From an uncultured Clostridia bacterium (lineage in GTDB: Bacteria; Bacillota; Clostridia; Oscillospirales; Acutalibacteraceae): DNA of 32,177 nucleotides. The DNA is taken from NCBI GenBank assembly GCA_944412445.1, contig CALYBJ010000029.1, positions 1 through 32,177 of the forward strand. Direction: 5' to 3'. The position numbers were made by a program, and so were the translations under genes. The first letter of the stretch is position 1. The number at the start of each line of letters is the position of its first letter. The notes beneath the pieces were generated by a model, which was not told where the DNA came from, ran no database searches, and saw nothing but the letters and a program-made list of their open reading frames with translations. Shown here one piece after another: positions 8,177-16,123 of the stretch.

Positions 8177-9354
8177 TTTTCCTTTTCAAGGCATCTTTTA
8201 TAAAGAAAATCAATTCCGAAAGCTCCCAGAGGCGCAGTAATCAGTATTGCCAGCACGGCGACCGTCAGCACAATATTTCCGCAGGAAAGACCCATTGCAA
8301 GAGGTACGGAGCCGATAGCCGCCTGAACCGTGGCTTTCGGAGTGTACGCAGCCGAGCAGAAAAGTCTTTCCCTTTTATTTAATTTTGTTTTTGTCAGGCA
8401 TACCCCTACCCCTGCCATTCTGAAAATCAGCGCTCCGAAGATTGCTGCGACTGCCATAGCTCCTGCGGAAGCGGCATATTTTATATCAACGGCAGCTCCT
8501 ACAAGCACAAAAAGCATAACCTCTGCCGCTACCCACAGCTTTGAAAACTTTCCCGAAAGTCTTTTTGCGGCTTCTCCCCTTTTTCTTTTAAGGGCTGCAC
8601 CCATGCTCATTACCGCAAGAAGACCGGAAAAAGGAAATATATTTTCAGTGTAATTCTCGAGAGCCACAAACAAAAAGGAAACGCTTAATATAAGTATAGC
8701 CTTAACGGAATCTCTTACATGAGCTTTTTTAAAGAACAAAGATATAATAAGCCCTGCTGAAATTCCGGCGGCAAGTCCCGAAATAATGGAAACAGGGATT
8801 TTGAAAAGGCTAAAAGGAGAAGCTTTGTCACCCTGTGCTATTCCCGTAAAAGCGGTAAAAAGCACAATTACAAAAACATCGTCAACCGAGGCTCCTGCCA
8901 TTATCATCTGAGGTATACTTTTATTTGTTCCGTATTTGTTTTCCATAAGAAAAAGCATTTTCGGAACTATTACCGCGGGAGAAACGGCTCCTACAACGGC
9001 TCCCGTTATTGCCGCGTCAAGTACAGATATATTTAAAAGTCCGGGAGCGATTAAAACCATGCCGGCAATCTCGAAGCAGGCAGGCACAAAGCACATAAGC
9101 GCCGCAGGTCTTCCTGCCTTTTTTAACTCTCCCGGATCAAGCGCAAGACCGGCTCTTAAAAGGATTATAACAAGAGCTGCCTCCCTGAGATCTCCGGATA
9201 CGGACAATATGCTGTCGTCCAAGAGATTTAATACATGAGGGCCTAAAACGATTCCGGTAATCAACATTCCAATAAGTCCCGGAAGCATCAGTTTTTTGAA
9301 AATTTCCGATAATGCCAGACCGAAAATCATTATTAAAGCTATACTTGTAAGCAT
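8173..9354 (-). CDS. Cation/proton antiporter (CPA family), fluoride-riboswitch controlled
   Basis: A 393-residue, strongly hydrophobic protein with about 11-12 predicted membrane segments and the layout of CPA-type Na+/H+ exchangers. [13 protein letters not shown] near residues 154-166 carries an adjacent Asp-Asp pair at the position of the ion-binding motif in the core unwound-helix region. The C-terminal regulatory domain of Kef transporters is absent. A fluoride riboswitch lies immediately upstream, and Na+/H+ antiporters are an established gene class under such riboswitches, so the protein probably helps cells survive fluoride, directly or by handling ions or protons. No crcB/fluc or CLC-F gene is visible nearby. 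Transport substrate is inferred only. Confidence 0.87.
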   Translation of the reverse strand: MLTSIALIMIFGLALSEIFKKLMLPGLIGMLITGIVLGPHVLNLLDDSILSVSGDLREAALVIILLRAGLALDPGELKKAGRPAALMCFVPACFEIAGMVLIAPGLLNISVLDAAITGAVVGAVSPAVIVPKMLFLMENKYGTNKSIPQMIMAGASVDDVFVIVLFTAFTGIAQGDKASPFSLFKIPVSIISGLAAGISAGLIISLFFKKAHVRDSVKAILILSVSFLFVALENYTENIFPFSGLLAVMSMGAALKRKRGEAAKRLSGKFSKLWVAAEVMLFVLVGAAVDIKYAASAGAMAVAAIFGALIFRMAGVGVCLTKTKLNKRERLFCSAAYTPKATVQAAIGSVPLAMGLSCGNIVLTVAVLAILITAPLGAFGIDFLYKRCLEKEN

Positions 9355-9387
9355 TGTTTTCTCTTCTTTCTTAATTTTTTTGCAAAC

Positions 9388-9439
9388 AAAAAAACTCCTG
9401 ATTTTAAAGGCACGAAAGCTTTTCCGCGCTTAAAATCAG
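9388..9439 (-). terminator. Riboswitch expression platform: intrinsic terminator ahead of the antiporter gene
   Basis: Read on the minus strand, CTGATTTTAA (9439-9430) pairs with TTTAAAATCAG (9408-9398) around a GC-containing inner hairpin, followed by a T7 run (9394-9388). The 5' arm starts within the last bases of the fluoride aptamer, as expected for a transcriptional OFF terminator that is blocked when ligand stabilises the aptamer pseudoknot. Confidence 0.85.
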
Positions 9440-9495
9440 AAGTCATCAGTCACAGACGGTTTCGGTTTCCCGAGGGAGAACTTCATTCCCATAAA
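9437..9495 (-). ncRNA. Fluoride riboswitch aptamer (crcB motif)
   Basis: On the minus strand the RNA begins GGGAATGAAGTTCTCCC (9490-9474), matching the GGG-CGAUGAGGCC-CGCCC part of the known fluoride aptamer. AAACCGTC then leads to a small stem GTC-TGT-GAC, followed by TGATGACTTCTG, matching the conserved UGAUG segment. GAAGT in the first loop can pair with ACTTC at the 3' end, reproducing the family pseudoknot. A few extra bases sit between the first stem and the second. The promoter places the transcript start right at the aptamer. Confidence 0.87.
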
Positions 9496-9498
9496 CTG

Positions 9499-9527
9499 AT
9501 TATATATCAGATTCGCTCTAAAGTCAA
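9499..9527 (-). promoter_or_regulatory. Promoter of the fluoride riboswitch/antiporter unit
   Basis: On the minus strand TTGACT (9527-9522) and a perfect TATAAT (9504-9499) are 17 bp apart. Transcription would begin about 9492, at the aptamer's first bases. The rest of 9528-9712 is AT-rich with no further element I can support. Confidence 0.8.
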
Positions 9528-9712
9528 CTTTTTTCGGCAAAAGTATTATTTATATACAATTAATAATATTTTGTCCCTATACTCAGCATTATTAACAAAA
9601 ATTTAACACAAATTCAACACATATATTACAGACATCTGTATATTATTCATACTATATCTAATAAATTATGGTAATATATTTTAGCAAAATAATTATAGTA
9701 GGAGTAGTATAC

Positions 9713-10681
9713 ATGAACAAATCACAGTTTATTTTTAAAGCTATCGATGTTGTTTGCGAAAAGTCCCAGAACCCTTATACTATTGATGAAATCTACTGTG
9801 TAAAAGATATTCCCTTCAGCGATAAAGGCGGAAAATTTACCTGCGGAGATTTATACTTTAATCCCGTAATATTAAAGGAGAAGAAAAAATATCCTATAAT
9901 TTTAAACATTCACGGCGGCGGCTTTGTTATGGGCGACAAGCAGTACAGAAAGACGCTGTGTGAATATTACGCCAGCAAGGGCTACTATGTTTTCAACATT
10001 AACTACCGTATGCCCCCTCAGGTGGATTTATTCGGCGTAATAGGGGATTCCATTGACGGCGCTAATTACATATTGAAGCTGGCAGAGGAATATAATATAG
10101 ACACCGACAAAATTGTTGTAACCGGAGATTCTTCGGGAGCTTATCTTGCGGCATATATAGCTGCGGTGAAATTTGATTCCTCCCTGGCGGAAAAAACCGA
10201 TCTTCCGGAAGTTAAAATCAATGTTGCTTCTCTTATTCTCCACAGCGGTCCGTACAATATGCAGAAAATGATGGAGGAGCCTATTCCCTTCGGCATCGTT
10301 CCGGAGCTTGCCTCAATGCTTGCGGGCTATAAGCTTAAAGACGATTTAAGCGATTTGCCCGAATATAAATATTATAACTATATGTCGCCCATAGATTTTG
10401 TAAATGAAAATTGGTGTCCCGCATTTATTTCCTGGTCAGACAAGGATTTAATAGTTATAGATCAGGGACGCCCCATGGCTGAAAAGCTTATGAAATGCTG
10501 TCCGAAAGTAAGCACCTTTTATGTTGATAAAATCACCGAGGGACACTGCTTCCACCTTACGATGAAAAAGGATATTTCAATGCAGTGCATTGACAAGAGT
10601 ATAGAGTTTACTGATAATATTCTAAAGGAAATCGACGCAAAAAAGGCAGAAGCTTCCGATACGGAAAAAACAATCGCATAA
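9713..10681 (+). CDS. Alpha/beta hydrolase, HSL-type esterase
   Basis: A 322-residue cytoplasmic protein with the oxyanion-hole motif HGGGFVMG (67-74), nucleophile elbow GDSSG (138-142; Ser140), an acidic residue in SWSDKD (about 257) and a catalytic His in EGHCFHL (about 289). This is the hormone-sensitive-lipase class of carboxylesterases, which cleave short acyl or acetyl esters; the natural substrate is unknown. The ATG at 9713 is chosen because AGGAG (9700-9704) lies 8 bases upstream; an in-frame ATG at 9668 lacks a site. It stands alone between a divergent riboswitch and a convergent histidine kinase gene. Confidence 0.85.
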   Translation: MNKSQFIFKAIDVVCEKSQNPYTIDEIYCVKDIPFSDKGGKFTCGDLYFNPVILKEKKKYPIILNIHGGGFVMGDKQYRKTLCEYYASKGYYVFNINYRMPPQVDLFGVIGDSIDGANYILKLAEEYNIDTDKIVVTGDSSGAYLAAYIAAVKFDSSLAEKTDLPEVKINVASLILHSGPYNMQKMMEEPIPFGIVPELASMLAGYKLKDDLSDLPEYKYYNYMSPIDFVNENWCPAFISWSDKDLIVIDQGRPMAEKLMKCCPKVSTFYVDKITEGHCFHLTMKKDISMQCIDKSIEFTDNILKEIDAKKAEASDTEKTIA

Positions 10682-10687
10682 AGCAAG

Positions 10688-10719
10688 CCACCGGATAATT
10701 ACAAAAATCCGGTGGTTTT
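10688..10719 (+). terminator. Intrinsic terminator shared by the esterase and convergent kinase gene
   Basis: CCACCGGAT (10688-10696) pairs with ATCCGGTGG (10707-10715) across a short A-rich loop, followed by TTTTAATTATTT. In the opposite direction the T-rich tail is weaker. Confidence 0.75.
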
Positions 10720-10721
10720 AA

Positions 10722-12314
10722 TTATTTGTGAAAAACAATATTTATCTGTGTGCTGTAGGGAGGCTTCGGATGCTGCTCAAAGGAAATCGAGCCGTTATGA
10801 AGCTCCGCGATGCTTTTGGCTATTGTAAGCCCAAGGCCTGTACCTGCGCCGCTTGTTCTGGCTTCGTCGCCCACGACAAAGGGCTTAAAGGCGTTTTCCC
10901 TTATATCGTCGGGAATACCTTTTCCGTTGTCGGCAATGGTAATATGTATTTCCTGAGGCTTTTCCGCAAGTATAAAATAAACCGTGGTGCCTTTTTCGTT
11001 ATATTTAACGCTGTTATGAATAATATTGTTAAACAGCCTGTTAATAAGCACTTTATCAAAAGAAAACTTTATACTGTTTTCGGGAATACTGTATTCCATT
11101 TTATATCCCTGAAACTCCAAATCGGAATATTTTTCCGCAAGAAATTCCTTACAAAATTCGCAGAAGTCGTCTTCCTGTAAATTAATCTGATAGTCGGGAT
11201 GTTCAAGCTTTGAATACTCATAAACGGAGTCCATTATATTTGCGGCTTCCGTAACTCTTTCGTAAATGGCGTTCATATACTGAATTTTTTTGTCTTCGGG
11301 AACGACGCCGTCAACAAAGGCCTTTGCGTATCCTTGAATACCCGTAAGGGGCGTTCTAAGGTCATGAGACAGATTCGCAAAAACTCTTTGTTTTTCCTTA
11401 TATGACTCAAGATTTTTGTTTTTTTCGTAATTGAGAATTTCCACAAGCTCCGTAAAATCTCCGAAAAAGGATTCAAGCTCTTTTGGCACATCGGAGGAAT
11501 TTATTTTCAGTTTTCTGCTTGATTCAAAATTTCTTACAGCTTCGTCAAGGGGACGGAAAATTTTATTGAAATGATAAACAAAAATTCTTGTTTCTAAAAT
11601 TATCAGAATCAGGAAGAAGGGAAACAATGCGATCCATACAAGGGTTGACTTTGTCTGAGCCTTATTATAAAACTTCTGATCTCTTACGGGCGTAAAAAAA
11701 ACAAGGGTTCTTTTTTTGCCGCTGTCAGTAAGGAAAGAGACCTTTTCGATATTGTTTTTGCCGGACAGCGTTCCCTGGGAAAGGATTTCAAATTCCTTTA
11801 AGGACAGCTGGTTTTTGCCGCTGAAAAGAGTTCCCGAAACGATTTTAAAGTTTTCGTCCAAAAGGCAGTAATCAATCATCTGCACTGTCTGGGAGTCGGA
11901 AACATATTCTGATTTAATTACGATATAACCGGTTTTGCCGCCGGAGTCGAACTCATAGACATTGAACCATACCTCGTCGTAAATATCGCTGATAAAATTG
12001 ACATCATTCTGTTCAAGCTCGCTTTTGATCTTTTCCGAGGTTGCGTAAATAAGGGCGTCGTTTTCATCAAAAACGGCGAAGCTGCTGTTGCCTATTTTAT
12101 TGATGGGAACGGCGTCATAATCTTCCGACTTAAAAGCTTTTTCGTATTTCATAATATCATAAATTACCGGCATGGCGTTCTGATAAAATGAAGAGGAAAG
12201 GCGGTAAGCGGCAAAAAAGGAAAGGCAGAGGACAGCCGAAAACAGGGTAAAATGAATAAGGCAAACCCTGAGAATACTTTTTTTCTTATCTTTTTTTGTT
12301 TTTTCAGCCTTCAA
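10722..12314 (-). CDS. Sensor histidine kinase of an OmpR-type two-component system
   Basis: A 530-residue membrane kinase. Transmembrane segments lie at about residues 15-37 and 222-243, enclosing an extracellular sensor domain of about 185 residues. The kinase core is intact: H-box FANLSHDLRTPLTG with His317, N-box NRLFNNIIHNSVKYNE (425-440), G1 DNGKGIPDD (462-470) and G2 GAGTGLGLTIAKS (489-501). The gene overlaps the response regulator gene by 11 bases, so the pair is translationally coupled. The signal is unknown; the shared operator found upstream of the dlt-like operon suggests envelope or cationic-peptide stress, as for CiaH. No gene symbol can be assigned from sequence alone. Confidence 0.92.
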   Translation of the reverse strand: MKAEKTKKDKKKSILRVCLIHFTLFSAVLCLSFFAAYRLSSSFYQNAMPVIYDIMKYEKAFKSEDYDAVPINKIGNSSFAVFDENDALIYATSEKIKSELEQNDVNFISDIYDEVWFNVYEFDSGGKTGYIVIKSEYVSDSQTVQMIDYCLLDENFKIVSGTLFSGKNQLSLKEFEILSQGTLSGKNNIEKVSFLTDSGKKRTLVFFTPVRDQKFYNKAQTKSTLVWIALFPFFLILIILETRIFVYHFNKIFRPLDEAVRNFESSRKLKINSSDVPKELESFFGDFTELVEILNYEKNKNLESYKEKQRVFANLSHDLRTPLTGIQGYAKAFVDGVVPEDKKIQYMNAIYERVTEAANIMDSVYEYSKLEHPDYQINLQEDDFCEFCKEFLAEKYSDLEFQGYKMEYSIPENSIKFSFDKVLINRLFNNIIHNSVKYNEKGTTVYFILAEKPQEIHITIADNGKGIPDDIRENAFKPFVVGDEARTSGAGTGLGLTIAKSIAELHNGSISFEQHPKPPYSTQINIVFHK

Positions 12315-13005
12315 TTTTATAACCCAGTCCTCTCAAAGTTTTAATATAAAGGGGCTTTGCGGGATCGTCCTCGATTTTAGAGCGGATATTGGAGATATGA
12401 ACCATAATAGTATTTTCATCGCTTGTGAAATATTCGTCGCTGATGCACTGATAAAGCTGAGCCTTAGTAAAAACACGGTTGGGATTAGACATAAGCTTTT
12501 CAAGGATTCTGAATTCGGCGGAGGTAACGGGAATAAGAGAGCCGTTTTTTAAAAGAGTGCCTTCCTTTAAATTAAGAGTAAGATTTTTAACGGTAATTTC
12601 TTCACCGGAGCTGCCTTCTTCGGAGTCACCCTGAAGCTTATAGTAACGCCTTAAGGAGGCTTTGATATAAGCCACCACCTCAAGAGGGTTAAAGGGCTTT
12701 GTAATATAAGCGTCGGCGCCCATATCAAGTCCGAGAACCTTGTCGCTGTTTGCGCTTTTGGCTGAGATAATAATAACGGGCATATTGCTGACCTTTCGGA
12801 TTTCCTTAATAAGAGCGTAGCCGTTAAGCAAGGGCATCATAATATCCACAAGGGCAATGGAAACATCGTCCTTAAGGACGATATCAAGGGCTTTTTTTCC
12901 GTCCTCGGCAACAAGAGCCTCCATATCGTTGCTTTCAACATAAAGCCTGAGGACTTCGATAATGTCCCTGTCATCCTCGGCAATAAGAACCTTAATTTTA
13001 CTCAT
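12304..13005 (-). CDS. OmpR/PhoB-family response regulator
   Basis: A 233-residue protein with a receiver domain (1-120) and a winged-helix DNA-binding domain (about 137-231). The acidic pocket (Glu10, Asp11, Asp12), phosphoacceptor Asp54 in ALVDIMMP and Lys103 in ITKPFNP are present. The C-terminal domain shows the usual GTLLKNG, VTSAEFRILEKLM and HISNIRSKI segments. Proteins of this type bind head-to-tail half-sites spaced 11 bp. Three such half-sites lie upstream of this gene at 13127-13154, implying autoregulation, and an equivalent set lies before the dlt-like operon. The transcript leader of about 100 bases has no strong ribosome binding site next to the ATG. Confidence 0.93.
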   Translation of the reverse strand: MSKIKVLIAEDDRDIIEVLRLYVESNDMEALVAEDGKKALDIVLKDDVSIALVDIMMPLLNGYALIKEIRKVSNMPVIIISAKSANSDKVLGLDMGADAYITKPFNPLEVVAYIKASLRRYYKLQGDSEEGSSGEEITVKNLTLNLKEGTLLKNGSLIPVTSAEFRILEKLMSNPNRVFTKAQLYQCISDEYFTSDENTIMVHISNIRSKIEDDPAKPLYIKTLRGLGYKIEG

Positions 13006-13110
13006 AGCTTAAAACATACCGGCATTAAAATTAAAAGAATTCCGGGCGCTGTCCGCCGATATAAAAACCTCCGTTTTATTGCGCCGTACGGAACATCAGT
13101 CTGCATTGTC

Positions 13111-13154
13111 ATTATTACACGGGAACATTAAGAAAACATATAGAAAAGCTTAAG
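13111..13154 (-). promoter_or_regulatory. Activator-type promoter with three 11-bp-spaced TTAAG-like half-sites (autoregulatory operator)
   Basis: In plus-strand letters the hexamers are ATTAAG (13127-13132), ATATAG (13138-13143) and CTTAAG (13149-13154), each separated by 5 bases, so exactly 11 bp apart. On the minus strand the nearest half-site is followed by 10 bp and then AATAAT (13116-13111) as the -10 box. No good -35 is present; the half-sites occupy that place. This matches class-II activation by an OmpR-type regulator and resembles the CiaR site (NTTAAG-N5-WTTAAG). Confidence 0.72.
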
Positions 13155-13189
13155 AAATCATTATAATTATCAAAAAAGGGAAAGGTTAA

Positions 13190-14650
13190 TTACTTAAGCC
13201 TGTCGCACAGGGGCAGGAGCTGTTCAAGTTTTTCTACAATTCGTTTTTGCTCGGCAAGGGGTGGGAGAGGCAGTAAATAATTTCGCAGAAATTTTAAAGA
13301 TACAAACGATTGAACTCCACCACTTGCACTTTTTTTCATTTTCTCTTGTTCTTTTTGGAGAAATATCAACAGGTAATTCATATCGAACAAGTAATTAGCA
13401 ATAGGCTTAAAAAGTGCCATATTTTTAATGCAAAATTCTCTGTCTTTTTTTACTAAAACTGGATTTCCTATTGTGCCAATCATTGCGAAAAGTATGTCAC
13501 CTGTATTTACTTCTGACCGCATATTGATAATAGCTGCATCTTTTTCAGAAATTAGTTTTGTTGTACCAAAATCAATCCTACCAGAAACTAAATTTTTGCT
13601 GGTAACGAGAGGAACCCCTTCTATTACATATTTAGGTGTGTCATGAGTTCCGTCTCTAACATCAATTACATCAGAAACCCTCACCCACATCCAGCTCTCC
13701 GGAATATCAAAGGGTTTTTCGTCCTCGGTGATTTCTGGCAGGGGCTTTTCCTTTTTTATTTTTCCATCTTTTATAAGGCGCTGTTTTTCCTTTTGAATCT
13801 CTTTAAAAAGCTCCTGAGCCGTTCCCTCTTCTTCCCGCTGTTCGACGAGCTTACCCTGAACGGCGTACTGTAAAAGGGATTTTTTCATATCCTCGGGGAA
13901 ACGGCTGTTAAGCTGTTCAAGCTTGCTCCATGACTGCTCATAACGGTTAACAAGAGGAAGAAGCTCCTCAATTTTTTCAACAATACGTTTTTGCTCCGCA
14001 AGTGGTGGGAGAGCAATCACGGCACGATAAAGTCTATCATCGTTAATTGCAGGATATGCAACCCCTTTTGAATTTTCATTAGAATTTGCATATCTATCAA
14101 AAGTGGGTGTCATCAAATAATAAAATAAGTACTTATTAAAAATATTCTCGTAACAAGTTAGGACTGCAAACCCCGTACTTGCTATGGGTTTATGCGAAAA
14201 TCGTTTATCTACGATGCACATATTGTGCAAATATGGACGCACCGTGGAGTATAAAATATCTCCTTTCTCAACTATTTTTCTTGCCCTTGACGGTGCTTTG
14301 TCTGCTTCTATAATGTTTTCCTTTGCATTTAACAACTGCCACTGATTATCAATAGATCCAATATCTATATAAGAAAATGTAAATTGCGGAGAAATTTGTC
14401 CCCTATTATATACAATGTCTCTTAACCTCACACACATCCAGTTATCGGGGATATCAAAGGGCTTTTCATCTTCGGTGATTTCGGGCAGGGGCTTTTCCTT
14501 TTTTATTTTTCCCTCTTTTATTAGGCGCTGTTTTTCCTTTTGTATCTCCTTAAAAAGCTCAACGGCAGTGCCTTCCTCTTCTCTCTGCTCCACAAGCTTT
14601 CCCTGTACGGCAAGCTGCAATATGCTGTTTTTAAGTTCCTGCGGGGTCAT
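13190..14650 (-). CDS. hsdS: Type I restriction-modification specificity subunit HsdS
   Basis: A 486-residue DNA-recognition subunit with two target-recognition domains (about residues 68-215 and 310-460) separated by conserved helical spacers. It has the usual internal duplication: the block VQGKLVEQREEEGTA...EKPFDIP occurs near residues 14-72 and again near 262-322, and PPLAEQKRIVEK occurs after each recognition domain. HsdS sets the bipartite DNA target of the HsdR2M2S complex. It overlaps hsdM by 4 bases (ATGA). The two recognition domains differ clearly, so the two half-targets should differ. The target sequence cannot be predicted by eye. Confidence 0.95.
   Translation of the reverse strand: MTPQELKNSILQLAVQGKLVEQREEEGTAVELFKEIQKEKQRLIKEGKIKKEKPLPEITEDEKPFDIPDNWMCVRLRDIVYNRGQISPQFTFSYIDIGSIDNQWQLLNAKENIIEADKAPSRARKIVEKGDILYSTVRPYLHNMCIVDKRFSHKPIASTGFAVLTCYENIFNKYLFYYLMTPTFDRYANSNENSKGVAYPAINDDRLYRAVIALPPLAEQKRIVEKIEELLPLVNRYEQSWSKLEQLNSRFPEDMKKSLLQYAVQGKLVEQREEEGTAQELFKEIQKEKQRLIKDGKIKKEKPLPEITEDEKPFDIPESWMWVRVSDVIDVRDGTHDTPKYVIEGVPLVTSKNLVSGRIDFGTTKLISEKDAAIINMRSEVNTGDILFAMIGTIGNPVLVKKDREFCIKNMALFKPIANYLFDMNYLLIFLQKEQEKMKKSASGGVQSFVSLKFLRNYLLPLPPLAEQKRIVEKLEQLLPLCDRLK
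13681..13885. repeat. Internal hsdS repeat, copy A (before second recognition domain)
   Basis: Strongly similar in DNA to 14428-14640 in the same orientation; both include GGCAGGGGCTTTTCCTTTTT and GGCGCTGTTTTTCCTTTTG. The repeat encodes the conserved spacer and could support recombination between specificity halves. Confidence 0.85.
14428..14640. repeat. Internal hsdS repeat, copy B (before first recognition domain)
   Basis: Partner of copy A at 13681-13885, about 750 bp away in direct orientation. A second, shorter repeat pair encoding PPLAEQKRIVEK lies at about 13225-13275 and 13965-14015. Confidence 0.85.
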
Positions 14651-16122
14651 TCTTCTTTCCCTCCGAGCATTGCGGTAATTTCCGAAAGAACACGGTCTAT
14701 TTCTGAATTAAGTGCCGATCTCTGCTCCTCATAACGGTGTATCAATTTCAGAGGGGTAAGGATTTCTTCTTCCTCATGGGGATAGCCGCAAAGGTCAAAA
14801 TTATATCCCTTTTCCTCAAGCTCTTCCCTTGTATATCTCTTCGCTTTGTCAAAACCGTCCGCGCTTATTTCCTCTCTTTTGTTCCACCAGTTTATTACAG
14901 GCTCAAAATGCTCCGGCTTCATGGGCTTCGTCTTTGAAAAATGCTTTATTCCCTCCGGCATATCAAGACGGTAAAACCATGTCTCTTTTGTGGGGCCGTT
15001 TTTGTCAAAAAACAATATGTTGGTTGTTATTGAGGTATACGGCGCAAATACGCTCCCCGGCATTCTTACTACAGTATGCAGGTTAAATTCGCTTAACAGC
15101 TTTTTCTTTATATTGATTTTCGCCGTGTCCGTTCCGAAAAGAAATCCGTCCGGCAGAATTACCGCCGCTCTTCCGTTTTCCTTTAATCGGTACATTATCA
15201 CCGACATAAACAGATCCGCTGTTTCACTGCTTGCAAGATCTGAGGGAAAATGATTTTTTACTTCGGCTTTTTCATTGCCTCCGTAGGGCGGATTCATCAG
15301 TATTACGTCAAATCTGTCCTCATCGGTATAATCAAGCACGTTCTTTAACAGGGAGTTGCCGTGAAAAATATTCGGCACGTCCAAATCGTGCAGCAGCATA
15401 TTTGTTACGCACAGCATATACGGAAACTGTTTTTTCTCGATTCCGTATACCGATTCTCCGTAGGCTTCCCTGTCCTTTGTTGTTACCACCTGCCTGTCCA
15501 GCTCCTTTAACCAGCTTGTTATAAAGCCTCCCGTGCCGCAGGCGAAATCCGCCATCTTTTCTCCGATTTCCGGCTTTATCATCTTTGCCATAAAATCAGT
15601 TACTGCTCTCGGCGTGTAAAACTCTCCCGCCGAGCCCGCGCTTTGCAGTTCCTTTAATATCGTTTCGTATATCTCCCCGAAAGCGTGTATCTCGTTATAA
15701 TCCGAAAAATCAAGCTCGTCTATAATGTTCAATACCTGCCGCAGCAGTACGCCGTCCTTCATATATTGATTGGCGTCGGAAAAAACCGACTGTACAACCG
15801 ACTGCCTTACGGGCGTCTGCACCGTTACATCAAGGCTCTTCAGCGCCGGAAACAGACTGTTGTTTACAAAGTCAAGAAGACTGTCTCCCGTCAGCGCACT
15901 GCCCGATTTGTCGTCCGCAGCCCAGCTGCTCCACCTTAACTCCTCAGGTATTATCGACCTGTAGCTGTCGTCGTACCACTTCCAATCATTCTCCTTGGCG
16001 TCATATACCTTTAAAAACAGCATCCACGCTATCTGCTCTATTCTCTGGGCGTCTCCGTTTATTCCCGCGTCATTGCGCATTATATCCCTTATTCTTTTTA
16101 CAAATCCGCTTAAATTACTCAT
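14647..16122 (-). CDS. hsdM: Type I restriction-modification DNA N6-adenine methyltransferase HsdM
   Basis: A 491-residue methyltransferase with an N-terminal helical HsdM domain (1-130) and a Rossmann methylase domain. The SAM-binding motif FACGTGGF is near residue 194 and the catalytic N6-adenine motif NPPY near residue 275. It methylates adenine at the target set by HsdS and is also the core of the restriction complex. Its start lies 1 base after the hsdR stop and its end overlaps hsdS by 4 bases, a tight operon. No disruption is visible, so modification activity is expected. Confidence 0.96.
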   Translation of the reverse strand: MSNLSGFVKRIRDIMRNDAGINGDAQRIEQIAWMLFLKVYDAKENDWKWYDDSYRSIIPEELRWSSWAADDKSGSALTGDSLLDFVNNSLFPALKSLDVTVQTPVRQSVVQSVFSDANQYMKDGVLLRQVLNIIDELDFSDYNEIHAFGEIYETILKELQSAGSAGEFYTPRAVTDFMAKMIKPEIGEKMADFACGTGGFITSWLKELDRQVVTTKDREAYGESVYGIEKKQFPYMLCVTNMLLHDLDVPNIFHGNSLLKNVLDYTDEDRFDVILMNPPYGGNEKAEVKNHFPSDLASSETADLFMSVIMYRLKENGRAAVILPDGFLFGTDTAKINIKKKLLSEFNLHTVVRMPGSVFAPYTSITTNILFFDKNGPTKETWFYRLDMPEGIKHFSKTKPMKPEHFEPVINWWNKREEISADGFDKAKRYTREELEEKGYNFDLCGYPHEEEEILTPLKLIHRYEEQRSALNSEIDRVLSEITAMLGGKEE

Positions 16123-16123
16123 T

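Noticed and set aside
13190..14650. Repeats in hsdS as a CRISPR-like or phage feature
   Set aside because: They are long, two-copy coding repeats explained by the normal internal duplication of HsdS.
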